Source of the DNA: CAZXEJ01 sp964639895
Lineage (GTDB): Bacteria > Desulfobacterota_D > UBA1144 > Nemesobacterales > JADFKM01
Assembly (NCBI GenBank): GCA_964639895.1
Contig: CAZXEJ010000009.1
Location: forward strand, 1-58,309
DNA length: 58,309 nucleotides
Reading direction: 5' to 3'
Both the position numbers and the translations under genes were made by a program. The notes beneath the pieces were generated by a model. The model ran no database searches and was not told where the DNA came from. It saw only the letters and a list, made by a program, of their open reading frames with translations. This document shows, piece after piece, positions 1 through 10,000 of the stretch. Position 1 is the stretch's first letter; the number at the start of each line of letters is the position of its first letter.

Positions 1-798
1 GCTGCCGTGGACGGCCTCGAAGACGGCGTACTTATCCCCGATGTTGGCTCCCGGTGCGAAACCCAGCCCTCCGACCAAGGCCGCACAGATGTCAGAGACT
101 ATGTCGCCGTAGAGGTTCTCGGTAAGTATTATGTCGAAGCGTTGCGGGTTGAGGACGAGCTGCATACAGGCGTTGTCGACGATCACCTCTTCCAGCTCGA
201 TCTCCGGAAACTGTTTGGCCACATCTCTCACGCACCTCAGGAACAGGCCGTCGCTGAGCTTCATTATGTTGGCCTTGTGCACGGCGGCCACCTTCTTCCT
301 GCCGTGCCTGCGCGCGTATTCGAACGCGTAGCGCGCAATGCGCAGCGAGGCCGCCTCGGTAATGACCTTGAGCGTCTCCACCACGCCCGGAGCGACCTCG
401 TGCTCGAGCCCCGCGTAGAGGTCCTCGGTGTTCTCCCTTACGACGACGATGTCGACGTTGTCGTAGCGGGATTTGACGCCCGGGAAGCTCTTGACCGGCC
501 TTACGTTCGCGTAGAGGTCGAGAACCTTGCGTATACGTACGCTCACGCTTCTGAACCCCTCGCCCACGGGGGTGCCCACCGGTCCCTTCAGGGCCACGCC
601 GTTTCTTTTGATGGATTCGAACACGACGGGGGGCAGGACGGTGCCGTACTCGGCCACGGCACTCTGGCCTGCTGGAACCACCTCCCACTCTATCCCCACC
701 CCGGTGCTGTCCAACACTTGGCGGGCCACATCGGTGACCTCCGGTCCGATACCGTCGCCGCGTATGAGTGTAACCTTATAACCGCTAGCGCCCTTCAT
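1..798 (-). CDS. NAD-type isocitrate/isopropylmalate dehydrogenase family protein, 3' end outside window
   Basis: The first 266 residues are visible; the C-terminus runs off the left edge. The N-terminus (KVTLIRGDGIGPEVT) is the hallmark of decarboxylating isocitrate/3-isopropylmalate dehydrogenases. The substrate loop region reads SVRIRKVLDLYANVRPVKS and is followed by RENTEDLYAGLEHE and KANIMKLSDGLF, which resemble bacterial and mitochondrial NAD-dependent isocitrate dehydrogenase more than LeuB. The expected reaction is oxidative decarboxylation of isocitrate to 2-oxoglutarate in the cytosol. The start ATG is the only one giving the conserved first beta strand. Homoisocitrate or tartrate-type specificity cannot be excluded from half a protein. 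It is divergent from the glycosyltransferase. Confidence 0.9.
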   Translation of the reverse strand, partial: MKGASGYKVTLIRGDGIGPEVTDVARQVLDSTGVGIEWEVVPAGQSAVAEYGTVLPPVVFESIKRNGVALKGPVGTPVGEGFRSVSVRIRKVLDLYANVRPVKSFPGVKSRYDNVDIVVVRENTEDLYAGLEHEVAPGVVETLKVITEAASLRIARYAFEYARRHGRKKVAAVHKANIMKLSDGLFLRCVRDVAKQFPEIELEEVIVDNACMQLVLNPQRFDIILTENLYGDIVSDICAALVGGLGFAPGANIGDKYAVFEAVHGS

Positions 799-1009
799 CT
801 CTACAGTCCTCCTGGAAACGGGTATGGTCGGCGAGGGGACGGCGCCCATGGACACGGGTGTCGCTTCCGCCTCGAAAGTGGTCAAAGACGAGCACATAAT
901 AATGTAAATGGCTGTGGAGGGATGTCCACACGCCCCGGCGCCGGACGTCGGCCGCCGTGGGCGTCTCGGGGTCCGAAGTACACGGTATGGGACCAAGGTA
1001 GGTCAAGGA

Positions 1010-1675
1010 GTGATATCGGTCATAGTACCCACGCTCAACGAAGCGGAGGTGATAGGGCGCACGCTCAACTCGATAAGGCGCCTGGGAGGGGAGCACGAGA
1101 TCGTTGTTTCGGACGGGGGCAGTACGGACGGCACGATCGAGATCGTAGAGTCGCAGGCGGGCGTAACTCTCGTGAGGTCTCCGCGGGGGCGGGGCACCCA
1201 ACTCAACCGCGGGGCCGAGGCCGCCCGGGGCGAGACGCTGCTATTTCTCCATGCCGACACCATCCCGCCGCCGGGCGCCTTCAAGCTCATCAAGGAGACG
1301 CTCCGGCGGCCTGGCGTGGTGGCCGGCTCGTTCAGGCTCCGCTTCGATCACCCGAGCCCTGTGCTGCGGTTCTACGCGGCTATGAGCCGCTTCAACCACA
1401 TCCTTACCACGTACGGCGACCAGGGCCTCTTCATGCGGGCCGAGACGTTCCGTGCGATCGGGGGATTCAAGGAGATACCGCTGCTCGAGGACGTCGAGAT
1501 ACAGCAGAGGCTCCGCAGGCTGGGGGGCTTCGCAAAGCTCCCGGTCTCCGTGACGACGTCGGCTCGAAGGTTCATCGAGCACGGTGTTCTGAGGCAACAA
1601 CTTCTCAATGCGGCACTCGTCGTGCTCTATCACCTGGGCGTACCGCCCGACCTGCTGAGCCGCCTCTACGGTTGA
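1010..1675 (+). CDS. TIGR04283-type family 2 glycosyltransferase
   Basis: This 221-residue protein begins VISVIVPTLNEAEVIGRTL, a GT-A fold start, and has DGGSTDGT (nucleotide-sugar binding) and the HADT metal-binding motif near residue 82. The region GDQGLFMRAETFRAIGGF and the LLEDVEIQQRLRRLG segment match the short cytosolic TIGR04283 glycosyltransferases, often found with carotenoid or lipid genes. GTG 1010 is chosen because it starts exactly at the conserved strand and follows AAGGTAGG; an upstream in-frame ATG at 908 would add non-conserved residues. The acceptor is unknown. It has no membrane segments. Confidence 0.85.
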   Translation: MISVIVPTLNEAEVIGRTLNSIRRLGGEHEIVVSDGGSTDGTIEIVESQAGVTLVRSPRGRGTQLNRGAEAARGETLLFLHADTIPPPGAFKLIKETLRRPGVVAGSFRLRFDHPSPVLRFYAAMSRFNHILTTYGDQGLFMRAETFRAIGGFKEIPLLEDVEIQQRLRRLGGFAKLPVSVTTSARRFIEHGVLRQQLLNAALVVLYHLGVPPDLLSRLYG

Positions 1676-2540
1676 GAGCGTCCCCTCCCCGCCACCACGG
1701 CTCGCCTCCCCTCGCGCGCGACGCTTTCCGCACCGCACCTTAACGAAAGAGAAGAGAGATGTAATATGTACGAATACCCCCTACCCCATGGGGAGACTGA
1801 AACGCGGTACGACGGGAACGCCCATCCCGACCGGCGTCCACCTAGTCTTGCCGGCCACAGGCGCGTATGCAAGCCGCACAGCACACCCCTCAGCGCGGAC
1901 GCCAAAGCAGTCACCGCCCCTCCCTGCATCACGCACCTTCCCCCAGAGCGCGGGCCTGCTTATGGAAGCAAAGTCTCCACCCTACGCAAGTCAAGGATTG
2001 ACCCCACTCACATGACACACACGGAAACAAAGGTCAAAGGTTCTACTCCGGCCGTCCCCCCCTTGAATGCCTCCTCCCCGAGCATGGGAGTGCGGAGCAC
2101 CCCGCAAGGAACCGTAGCCCCCTGGGGGCCATGGCCTGCCCCTCCACACACGTGCGGAAGCCGAAGGTGCCTTGAACGCCCGTAGTGCGCTCTTGTCCTC
2201 CCTTCCCCCCCCGCACGTGGAAGCCGTCATCTCCTCAAGCGACCATCACTCATGCCGCACTCTGCCGCTCCCCGGACGTCTCCCCCACACAAGCACGGGC
2301 CTCGTAGTCTACAGATAACAGGTGGCGGGGTTTACTGCCTCGACCCCCCCGGACGAGTAACGGTAGAGATGCCGGTCGACCCCGAGCTTCACGCAGCACT
2401 CTGGGGGCGTGGGTGTAGGCAACATCCATCGGGTACACAATCGCACGAAAAGCCCCAGGCACACCCCCGTGGTGTCCACGGCTTGCACGCCTCTTGCACT
2501 CTCGGTGAGAACCCTCGTCCTTCCTCGTAGGTGAGGCGTA
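1676..2540. other. Gene-free stretch, C-rich
   Basis: About 865 bases between two convergent genes. The open frames here translate to Pro/Arg/His-rich, low-quality protein with no recognisable motif. The + strand is strongly C-over-G. I see no tRNA or clear terminator. Confidence 0.6.
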
Positions 2541-4580
2541 CTACAGCAGGTCGTATTCCTTGAGCTTCCTATAAAGGGTACGCCTGGAGAGGCCCAATAT
2601 GGCCGAGGCCTTGGTCTTATCTCCGCCGGTCCTGCGCAGCGTCTCACGGATGAGTTTCCTTTCAACGTCTCGGATGGAGGAGCCTATCTCTACTACCATC
2701 GTCCCTCCGCCCTTCTCTCCGCCCGAGGCCTGTTCCCTCACGGCACGCGGCAGGTCTTCGGGGGTTATGACGCGGCGCTTACACGTGATGACGGCCCGCT
2801 CGATCACGTTCTCGAGCTCCCTTATGTTGCCGCCCCAGTGATAGCGGCGCAGCAGATCCATGGCCTCGTCCGAGATACCGATCACCAGCTTGCGGAGCTT
2901 CTTTTTGAAGACGTTCAGGTAGTGCATGGCCAGGAGCGGTATGTCTTCTACACGCTCCCTAAGCGGGGGGATGTAGATGGGGAACACGTTCAACCTGTAG
3001 AAGAGGTCCGAGCGGAACGTGCCCTCCTTTACGGCCTCCTCCAGATCGACGTTCGTCGCCGCTATCACCCTCACGTCGACCTCTATGCTGCGCTCGCCCC
3101 CGATACGGAATATCTCGCCGCTCTGCAGCACACGCAACAACTTGGCCTGGGCGTTGAGACTCAGCAAGGCTATCTCATCCAGGAATATGGTGCCTCCGTC
3201 CGCGAGCTCGAACTTGCCTATCTTGCGCTCCTTGGCATCGGTGAACGCCCCCTTTTCGTAGCCGAAGAGTTCCGACTCCATCAGGGTCTCGGGGATTGCG
3301 GCACAATTTATCTTCACGTATGGCTTGTCACGCCGGTCGCTCGTACGTTGTATGAAGTCGGCCAGCATCTCCTTGCCGGTTCCGGTCTCGCCTTGAAGCA
3401 GGACGGTGATATCGCTCTTGCTCACGCTGTAGGCGAGCTCGACGCACTTCTCGATCTCGCGGCTCACACCCACGATCCGCACGTCGCCCCCCTTCTCGTC
3501 GCCCAGTTCGCTGCGCAGCATCAGCACTTCGGCGTGGAGCTTGTAGCGCTCGAGGGCGAGTGTGAGCTGGTTGGTTATGCCGGCCAGCAGCTGCATCTCG
3601 TGGGGCTGGGGCGGCTTGGCACCACCCGCCCACACGGTGTTGAGAGTGCCGTAGAGCCTGTCACCCATCACGATGGGGCTGAGGACGGCCGAGCAGTCCT
3701 TCCCCCCCAGTGCACCGAGCAGCGAGCGCCCGAGGACGCCCGCCGTCCCCGCACGCGACAGGAACACCTGCTCGCCCCGCTCAAGCCTCCTCAGTAACTC
3801 CTCTTCGAGCTCCACACCCACGGCTGCCGCGCCCCCCGAGGCACCGTCGCGGGCGGGGTAGAAGTTGGTCAGCAGCAGCTTTCCCCCCTCCACCACACCC
3901 AACGAGCCCGACCGCGCCCCGACCAGATCAACGGCCACCTTGACGATGAACGGTATGACCTCCCCCTCGTCCACGCGCGAGTTTATTTCGTTTGCTATCT
4001 CGAGGAGGGACTTCTTTATCTCGGCCTCCTTTTCGACGCGCGAATAAAGGCGCGTGTACTGGAGCGCTATGGACATCTGTTGTACGAGCGAGGTGAGAAA
4101 CTGAATCTCGTAGTGGGTCCACATGTGTGGACGGTCGCAGTAGTGGAACGCAACGACGCCGAGCAACTCATCCCTGAACATGACCGGCAGCGAGAGGAAC
4201 GAGAGCGTAGCGCTGCGGCCGAGCACGACCTTGAGGCGGTCATCGAACTCGTCCTTCTCTATGTCGTTGACGACGATGATCTTCTTTATGTCCTTCTCCC
4301 ACGGGCCCAGGGGGATCGAGAAATCCTTCGTAGAGGGCACCGAGGGGTCGCGGCGGTATTCGTGGGTTACGCGCAGGTGGTTGTCATCGCCGATCGTTAT
4401 GAAGTCGCACTTGTCGACACCCATCATGCGGCCGAGCTCGTAGACGGTGGCCGCGATAAACTTGTCGACGTCGATCACGCTGTTGAGCTCCGGGTTTATC
4501 CTGTCGAGCAGCCGTTCGCGGGCCTCATACAGCCTGAGGCGCTCCCGCAATTGTGCGAGGTCCGTAGCCTTATCTTCCAT
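2541..4580 (-). CDS. Sigma-54-dependent transcriptional activator with two GAF domains (GAF-GAF-AAA+-Fis)
   Basis: This is a 679-residue bacterial enhancer-binding protein. Residues about 30-180 and 190-345 form two GAF-like sensory domains. The AAA+ domain carries Walker A GETGTGKE at 397-404 and Walker B GTIFLDEI at 463-470. A Fis-type helix-turn-helix (ASAILGLSRRTLYRKLKEY) closes the protein. The sigma-54 contact loop reads GAFTDA (444-449) instead of GAFTGA. Cys residues in the first GAF (C58, C148) could take part in redox or metal sensing, which is speculation. The gene is divergent from the Fe-S dehydratase-like operon, whose promoter is sigma-54 type, so that operon is the obvious target. 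Its own -10 box (4781-4786) places a putative binding palindrome over its -35, suggesting autoregulation. Confidence 0.95.
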   Translation of the reverse strand: MEDKATDLAQLRERLRLYEARERLLDRINPELNSVIDVDKFIAATVYELGRMMGVDKCDFITIGDDNHLRVTHEYRRDPSVPSTKDFSIPLGPWEKDIKKIIVVNDIEKDEFDDRLKVVLGRSATLSFLSLPVMFRDELLGVVAFHYCDRPHMWTHYEIQFLTSLVQQMSIALQYTRLYSRVEKEAEIKKSLLEIANEINSRVDEGEVIPFIVKVAVDLVGARSGSLGVVEGGKLLLTNFYPARDGASGGAAAVGVELEEELLRRLERGEQVFLSRAGTAGVLGRSLLGALGGKDCSAVLSPIVMGDRLYGTLNTVWAGGAKPPQPHEMQLLAGITNQLTLALERYKLHAEVLMLRSELGDEKGGDVRIVGVSREIEKCVELAYSVSKSDITVLLQGETGTGKEMLADFIQRTSDRRDKPYVKINCAAIPETLMESELFGYEKGAFTDAKERKIGKFELADGGTIFLDEIALLSLNAQAKLLRVLQSGEIFRIGGERSIEVDVRVIAATNVDLEEAVKEGTFRSDLFYRLNVFPIYIPPLRERVEDIPLLAMHYLNVFKKKLRKLVIGISDEAMDLLRRYHWGGNIRELENVIERAVITCKRRVITPEDLPRAVREQASGGEKGGGTMVVEIGSSIRDVERKLIRETLRRTGGDKTKASAILGLSRRTLYRKLKEYDLL

Positions 4581-4780
4581 GGAACTCCTCCAGCGTGAAA
4601 TAGCGGCACTGCAGCCGCACGGACAACGAGTCCGCCCCCACTCTCACCTTCTTCCGGGTGCCACGCCGCCACCCCGCGCTCCCGCCGCCAGCGGCGGCAA
4701 GCGGCGTTCGACATCGACGCCCCCTCCCCACGGCCGGGTGCCCCGACTCCTCCCGCCGTAGGCGGACCCATGTCATCCCT

Positions 4781-4786
4781 ATTATA
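4781..4786 (-). promoter_or_regulatory. -10 box of the sigma-54 activator gene
   Basis: TATAAT lies on the minus strand about 195 bases before the start codon. The -35 position expected with a 17-base spacer falls on the palindrome at 4803-4819. The long leader contains a CCGCC/GGCGG inverted repeat near 4680-4697. Confidence 0.5.
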
Positions 4787-4802
4787 TCAAGAACTCGCCG
4801 AT

Positions 4803-4819
4803 TGTGACATAATTACACG
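4803..4819 (+). promoter_or_regulatory. Putative enhancer site 1 for the sigma-54 activator
   Basis: TGTGACATAATTACACG matches the second site at 4888 in the pattern TGTGnCATAAnnACAC. It lies about 190 bases upstream of the -24/-12 promoter, in the usual range for an upstream activating sequence. Confidence 0.65.
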
Positions 4820-4887
4820 CATCGACCCCCAATTACGCTTGATATTTTCCGTCGCGTATACTTTTGACACTCTCTTTCGCCTCAATC

Positions 4888-4904
4888 TGTGTCATAACGA
4901 CACA
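4888..4904 (+). promoter_or_regulatory. Putative enhancer site 2 for the sigma-54 activator
   Basis: TGTGTCATAACGACACA is a perfect inverted repeat (TGTGTC, 5-base spacer, GACACA). It starts exactly 85 bases after site 1, close to eight helical turns, so both sites face the same side of the DNA. It lies about 100 bases upstream of the sigma-54 promoter. Confidence 0.7.
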
Positions 4905-4990
4905 CACGTGCGTCTCCCACCTGCGGCGGAGGCCGCGGGGACGGCACGACAACGAACGATTACAAGGGGTTACGAAACGGCGGTTGGCCC

Positions 4991-5006
4991 TGGCATGGTT
5001 CTTGCC
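4991..5006 (+). promoter_or_regulatory. Sigma-54 (-24/-12) promoter
   Basis: TGGCATGGTTCTTGCC fits the consensus TGGCACG-N4-TTGCW, with GG (4992-4993) and GC (5004-5005) exactly ten bases apart. The inferred transcript start near 5017 precedes a GGAGG ribosome site (5032-5036) and the ATG at 5046. Confidence 0.85.
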
Positions 5007-5045
5007 GTAGGACGCATCAACCATCCTACGTGGAGGCGACAGGTT

Positions 5046-6833
5046 ATGGAGAGCCTAAACGCACAGAACGGCGGCGCCGCGGGCGCCGAGCCCTCGATCG
5101 GTGACAAGATTGAGCAGATAATCAGCCAGCGGATCGAAGAGGAGAAGGCCAAACTCGCCAAGGAGCTTGGCGTGGCGCCGGTCCAGGTGCGCCACTTCCG
5201 CAGACCGGTTGAGCGGCCCTTTACGCGCGAGGAGCGCGAGAGGACGACCATCCTGTTCGGCGGCCTCACGTGGAAGCACGAGCACCTGATCCAGGGGGCG
5301 ATGGAAGGACTCGGCTACAAGGCCAAGTACATACCCACCCCCGACAAGCGCGCCTTCCAGCTCGGCAAGGAGTACGGCAACAACGGCCAGTGCAACCCCA
5401 CCTACTTCACCGTGGGCAACCTTGTCCAGTACCTGCAGCGGCTCGAGGAACAGGGGATGAGCCGCGAGGAGATTATCGAGAACTACGTCTTCCTTACGGC
5501 CGGCGCATGCGGCCCCTGCCGTTTCGGCATGTACGAGGCCGAGTACAGGCTGGCACTGCGCAACGCCGGTTTCGACGGGTTCCGCGTTCTTCTGTTCCAG
5601 CAGACCGGAGGGCTAAACCAGAGCGACGGCGAAGCCGGGCTCGAGATGAACATGGACTTTTTCTTCAACATACTTAACGCCATGAACATGGGCGACCTGC
5701 TGAACGACGTCGCCTACCAGATCAGGCCCTACGAGGTCAACAAGGGCGAGACAGACCGCGTGCTCAAGGAGAGCGTAGAATACCTGCACGACGTCTTGAA
5801 GCGCCACAAGCCCTATTCGCTCGACGGCAGGCTCGCCTCGTTCATACGCCGGTTCCCGAGGCTGGCGGGTTCTCTCGAATACGTGACCAAGTTCCTGCAC
5901 CAGCTCTACAGCACCGAATACACCGACGCCCTCCGCCAGGTGGGCGAGTGGTTCAACGCCATCGAGGTCGACCGCACCCGGGTGAAACCCATCGTCAAGA
6001 TAACGGGCGAGTTCTGGGCCCAGACCACCGAGGGGGACGGCAACTTCAACATGTTCGCCTTCCTCGAGCGCGAGGGAGCGCAGGTGCTCGTCGAACCGGT
6101 GGGGACGTGGATCATGTACATGATACATCAGGCCAAGCAGGCCCTCCGCGACCGCAAGGAGGTGCCCGTGGGCGGCTACGACACCCCCACGTGGTGGAGA
6201 CTGGACAAGGTGCTCTCCAAGTACAAGACCATAAACACGAAGCTCGCCATGCTGACTGCGGCCGAGGTCATATTCAGGCGCGAATGGAACAGGCTCCGCC
6301 GCGCCCTGGGCGAGTTGCCTCACGACCTTACCGACCAGTACGAGCTTCAACGCCTGGGTCACCCCTTCTACAACTCACGCGCCGGCGGCGGCGAGGGACA
6401 TCTGGAGGTGGCCAAGAACATATACTACAGCAACAAGGACCTCTGCCACATGGTGCTCTCGCTCAAGCCATTCGGCTGCATGCCCAGCACCCAGAGCGAC
6501 GGCGCCCAGTCGGCCGTGGTGAACCTGTACAAGGACATGATATTCCTCCCCATCGAGACCTCGGGCGAAGGCGACGTCAACGCCCACAGCCGCGTACAGA
6601 TGGCGCTCGGCGAGGCCAAGGTGAAAGCCAAGGAGGAGTTCCAGCGCGCGCTCGAGGAGACGGGCCTTACTGTGGACGAAGTGAGGGCGTACATCGACGA
6701 GCACCCCGAGCTCAAGCGCCCCTTCTACAAGGTGCCCCACTACAAGGGCGTTGTGGGCGTTGCGGCCCGCATGGTGCGCCACGTGGGCGAGCTCATGGGC
6801 AAGAAGAGTGCGCCTGTACGTAAGGCCGCATAA
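5046..6833 (+). CDS. 2-hydroxyacyl-CoA dehydratase-like (HgdB/BcrC-superfamily) Fe-S protein
   Basis: This is a 595-residue protein of the family usually annotated as CoA-dehydratase D-component or activase-related (COG3580/3581 type). Conserved Cys lie at C116 (NGQCNPT), C155 and C158 (AGACGPCRFG), C467 and C478 (PFGCMPSTQSDG), with the family segment LPIETSGEGDVNAHSR near 502-516. Relatives bind [4Fe-4S] or double-cubane [8Fe-9S] clusters and accept low-potential electrons from an ATP-hydrolysing activase; the next gene encodes one. The substrate is unknown, and these long members are not proven dehydratases. ATG 5046 follows GGAGG by nine bases and lies downstream of the sigma-54 promoter. 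The frame is open back to 4770, but a start there would lie upstream of the promoter, so I reject it. Confidence 0.88.
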   Translation: MESLNAQNGGAAGAEPSIGDKIEQIISQRIEEEKAKLAKELGVAPVQVRHFRRPVERPFTREERERTTILFGGLTWKHEHLIQGAMEGLGYKAKYIPTPDKRAFQLGKEYGNNGQCNPTYFTVGNLVQYLQRLEEQGMSREEIIENYVFLTAGACGPCRFGMYEAEYRLALRNAGFDGFRVLLFQQTGGLNQSDGEAGLEMNMDFFFNILNAMNMGDLLNDVAYQIRPYEVNKGETDRVLKESVEYLHDVLKRHKPYSLDGRLASFIRRFPRLAGSLEYVTKFLHQLYSTEYTDALRQVGEWFNAIEVDRTRVKPIVKITGEFWAQTTEGDGNFNMFAFLEREGAQVLVEPVGTWIMYMIHQAKQALRDRKEVPVGGYDTPTWWRLDKVLSKYKTINTKLAMLTAAEVIFRREWNRLRRALGELPHDLTDQYELQRLGHPFYNSRAGGGEGHLEVAKNIYYSNKDLCHMVLSLKPFGCMPSTQSDGAQSAVVNLYKDMIFLPIETSGEGDVNAHSRVQMALGEAKVKAKEEFQRALEETGLTVDEVRAYIDEHPELKRPFYKVPHYKGVVGVAARMVRHVGELMGKKSAPVRKAA

Positions 6834-6862
6834 AGCGGAGGTGTTTCAGCACCCCATAGGGT

Positions 6863-6901
6863 GGCGGGGGGCCCAAACCTACCGCTTGGTTGCCCCCCGC
6901 C
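6863..6901 (+). terminator. Strong intercistronic hairpin between the two Fe-S protein genes
   Basis: GGCGGGGGGC (6863-6872) and GCCCCCCGCC (6892-6901) form a perfect 10-bp stem with a 19-base loop, starting about 30 bases after the upstream stop and followed by GTTTGTT. It may be a partial terminator or mRNA-stabilising structure that sets the ratio of the two proteins. Confidence 0.6.
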
Positions 6902-6910
6902 GTTTGTTCC

Positions 6911-6931
6911 TCCCCGCACGCGGAGCGGGGG
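6911..6931 (+). other. Second hairpin in the same intercistronic gap
   Basis: CCCCGC (6912-6917) and GCGGGG (6925-6930) pair around a seven-base loop. It lies just after the larger hairpin and has no T-run. Confidence 0.4.
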
Positions 6932-7027
6932 ATCTTGCCGGGAGCAGGACCCGGGACGCAGCGGCGCCGCTCCCCCAACCGCGGGGTGGGAGGTGAACCA
7001 ACGAGTCGGGAGGCGGAGAAAACAGAG

Positions 7028-10000
7028 ATGAGCGACAACAAGACACCCCTCTACATAGGTCTCGACGTCGGATCGACCACGGTGAAGGCGGTGGTGACAG
7101 ACATCACCAGCGACGAGATAGTGTGGAAAGACTACCAGCGCCACGACACCAAGCAGCCCGAGAAGACCCTCGAGATGCTGCGGCGCATAGAGAGCGATCT
7201 CGGCCTTCCGCCCGAGCGGTTCAGGGTGTTCATCACCGGAAGCGGCGGCGGCAGCATCGCCCCCTACATAGGGGCCAAGTTCGTCCAAGAGGTTAACGCC
7301 GTTTCGCTGGCCGTGGAAAAACTCCACCCGGAGGTGGGCTCCGTCATCGAGCTGGGCGGGCAGGATGCAAAGATCATCATCTTCAAGGAGGACCCCGAGA
7401 GCGGCAAGAAGAAGAAGATCCCCAGCATGAACGACAAGTGCGCAGGCGGCACGGGGGCCGTGATCGACAAGATAAACGCCAAGCTACGCATCCCGCCCGA
7501 GAAGCTGTGCGAAATGGGGTATTACGGCATAAAGCTCCACCCGGTGGCCGGTAAGTGCGGCGTCTTCGCCGAGACCGACATAAACAGCCTCCAGAAGATG
7601 GGAGTGCCGCCCGACGAGCTTATGGCCTCGCTTTTCGACGCCATCGTGGGCCAGAACCTCTCGGTGCTCACGCGCGGCAACACGTTGCGGCCCGTCGTGC
7701 TGCTGCTTGGCGGCCCCAACACCTACATTCGAGGCATGGTCGAGGCTTGGAAGTACAACATCCCCAAGATCTGGGAGGAGAGGAAGTTCCCCCTGCCCGA
7801 GGGCGTGGACCCCAAGGATCTCATCCGCGTGCCGCAGAACGCCCAGTACTTCGCGGCCATCGGGGCCGTCGAGTTCGGCCGCCAGGAAGAGGGCGACGTA
7901 GGGATCTACAAGGGTACGGACGAGCTCGAGTACTACATCAACTACGGCCGCGCCGAGGAGAAGAAGCGCAAGGGCACGCGCGGCCTCAGCAAGAGCAAGG
8001 AGGAGCTCGAGGAGTTCAAGCGCAAGTACCGCAAGAAGCCCTTCGTGCCGGCCCGTTTCAAGGAGGGCGAGGTGGTCGAGGCGTTCGTCGGCATAGACGG
8101 CGGCTCCACGTCGACCAAGGCAGTCCTGTTGAGCAAGGACAAGCGCGTACTGCTCAAGGCCTACCAGCTGTCGAAGGGCAACCCGATCGAGGACACAAAG
8201 GAGATGTTCCGCAAGTTGCGCCGCATGGTCGAAGAACAGGGCGCCACGCTCAAGGTGCTGGGTGTAGCCACGACCGGCTACGCCAAGGACATACTCAAGG
8301 ACGTCCTCAACGCCGACGTCGCGCTGGTCGAGACCGTGGCCCACACCGAGGCCGGCCTCCACTTCTACGACAAGGTGGACGTCATCTGTGACGTCGGGGG
8401 CCAGGACATAAAGATCATGATCCTCAACAACGGCCAGGTCAAGGACTTCAAGCTCAACACCCAATGCTCGGCCGGAAACGGCTACTTCCTGCAGTCGACG
8501 GCCGAGGGATTCGGCTTCAAGGTCGAGGAGTACGCCGACATTGCGTTCAAGGCCGAGACGATGCCGACGTTCGGCTACGGTTGTGCGGTGTTCATGCAGT
8601 CGGACATCGTGGACTTCCAGCGCCAGGGCTGGAAGCCCGAGGAGATAATGGCCGGCCTGGCCAACGTGCTGCCCAAGAACATATGGCTGTACGTATCGCA
8701 GATACCCAACCTCGCGAGGCTGGGCACGAACTTCCTCCTCCAGGGAGGCACGCAGCACAACCTGGCGGCCGTAAAGGCGCAGGTCGACTTCATAGAGTCG
8801 CGCTTCCGCGGCACCGACAAGAAGCCGCGCGTGATCGTCCACGAGCACTGCGGCGAGAGCGGCGCCATCGGGGCGGCGCTCGAGGCGGCGCGCCTCTGGG
8901 AGCTGGGCCACAGGACCCGGTTCATCGGCCTCGACGCCGTCGAAGACATCTCCTACGACACCCACCGGAGCGAGGACACCCGGTGCTACTTCTGCAAGAA
9001 CAAGTGCCTGAGAACGTTCATCGACATATCGCTTCCCGACGACAACGAACAGTACGTAAGCCCCAAGTCGAAGATACCGGCCGGACCCGGCGTGAAACGC
9101 CTCATCGTGGGCAACAGCTGCGAGCGCGGTCTCGTGGAAGACGTCGAAGCGATGAAGGTCATAAAAAAGGGAATGGACGAGAAGAAGCGCGAGAACCCGA
9201 ACATGGTGGAGATCGCGGCCAAGGCCGTCTGGCGCCCCACCAACCCGCCCGACGTCTCCGACCCGCCGCCGCGGTTTGCGATAACGGCCTGGCAGAAGAA
9301 GAGGCGCGAGCTCGTGGAGCGCCGCAAGCGGCTGCGCATAGGGATACCGCGCGTACTCAACATGTATTCGCTCAACCCGCTCTTCAGCGCCTACTTCGAG
9401 AGCCTAGGCGTACAGCCCGAGAACCTCGTCTACTCCGACTTCACCACCGAAGAACTCTACAAGGAAGGAGCCAAGCGCGGGGCCATCGACCCCTGCTTCC
9501 CGAGCAAGGTGGCCATACCGCACATACACAACCTCATCTACAAGCACCACAAGAAGAAGCCGCTCGACGTCATATTCTTCCCCATGATCGACGCGCTGCC
9601 GACCCACTTGGTCAACACGCAGGACTGCCGCGCCTGTCCGACGGTGGCCACGACGCCCGAGGCCGTAAAGGCCGCCTTCATAAAGGAGGGCGACGTGTTC
9701 GAAGAGCACGGCATCACTTTCCTTGACACGTTCCTCAACCCCGAGGACAGAGAGCTTTTCACCCACCAGATGTACAAGCAGTTCAAGGAGATCCTCGGCC
9801 TCACCAAGGAAGAGAACAAGCGGGCCGTCGACGAGGGCTACAAGGCCCTCGAGAGGTTCAACGAGGAGGTGCTTCGCGGGACCGGCCGCGAGATACTGCG
9901 CAAGCTCGAGCGCGAACAGAGGCTCGGCATCGTCGTCCTCGGGCGCCCGTACCACAACGACCCGGGCATAAACCACGAGATACTGGAAGAGTTCCAGAAG

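Noticed and set aside
4770..5045. Longer N-terminus for the dehydratase-like protein starting at 4770
   Set aside because: It would place the start codon upstream of the sigma-54 promoter and across the palindromic sites. ATG 5046 has GGAGG at ideal spacing.
7484..8965. 493-codon open frame on the minus strand inside the activase gene
   Set aside because: It is an antisense shadow of a GC-rich gene; the translation has no motifs, while the + frame shows clear ASKHA signatures.
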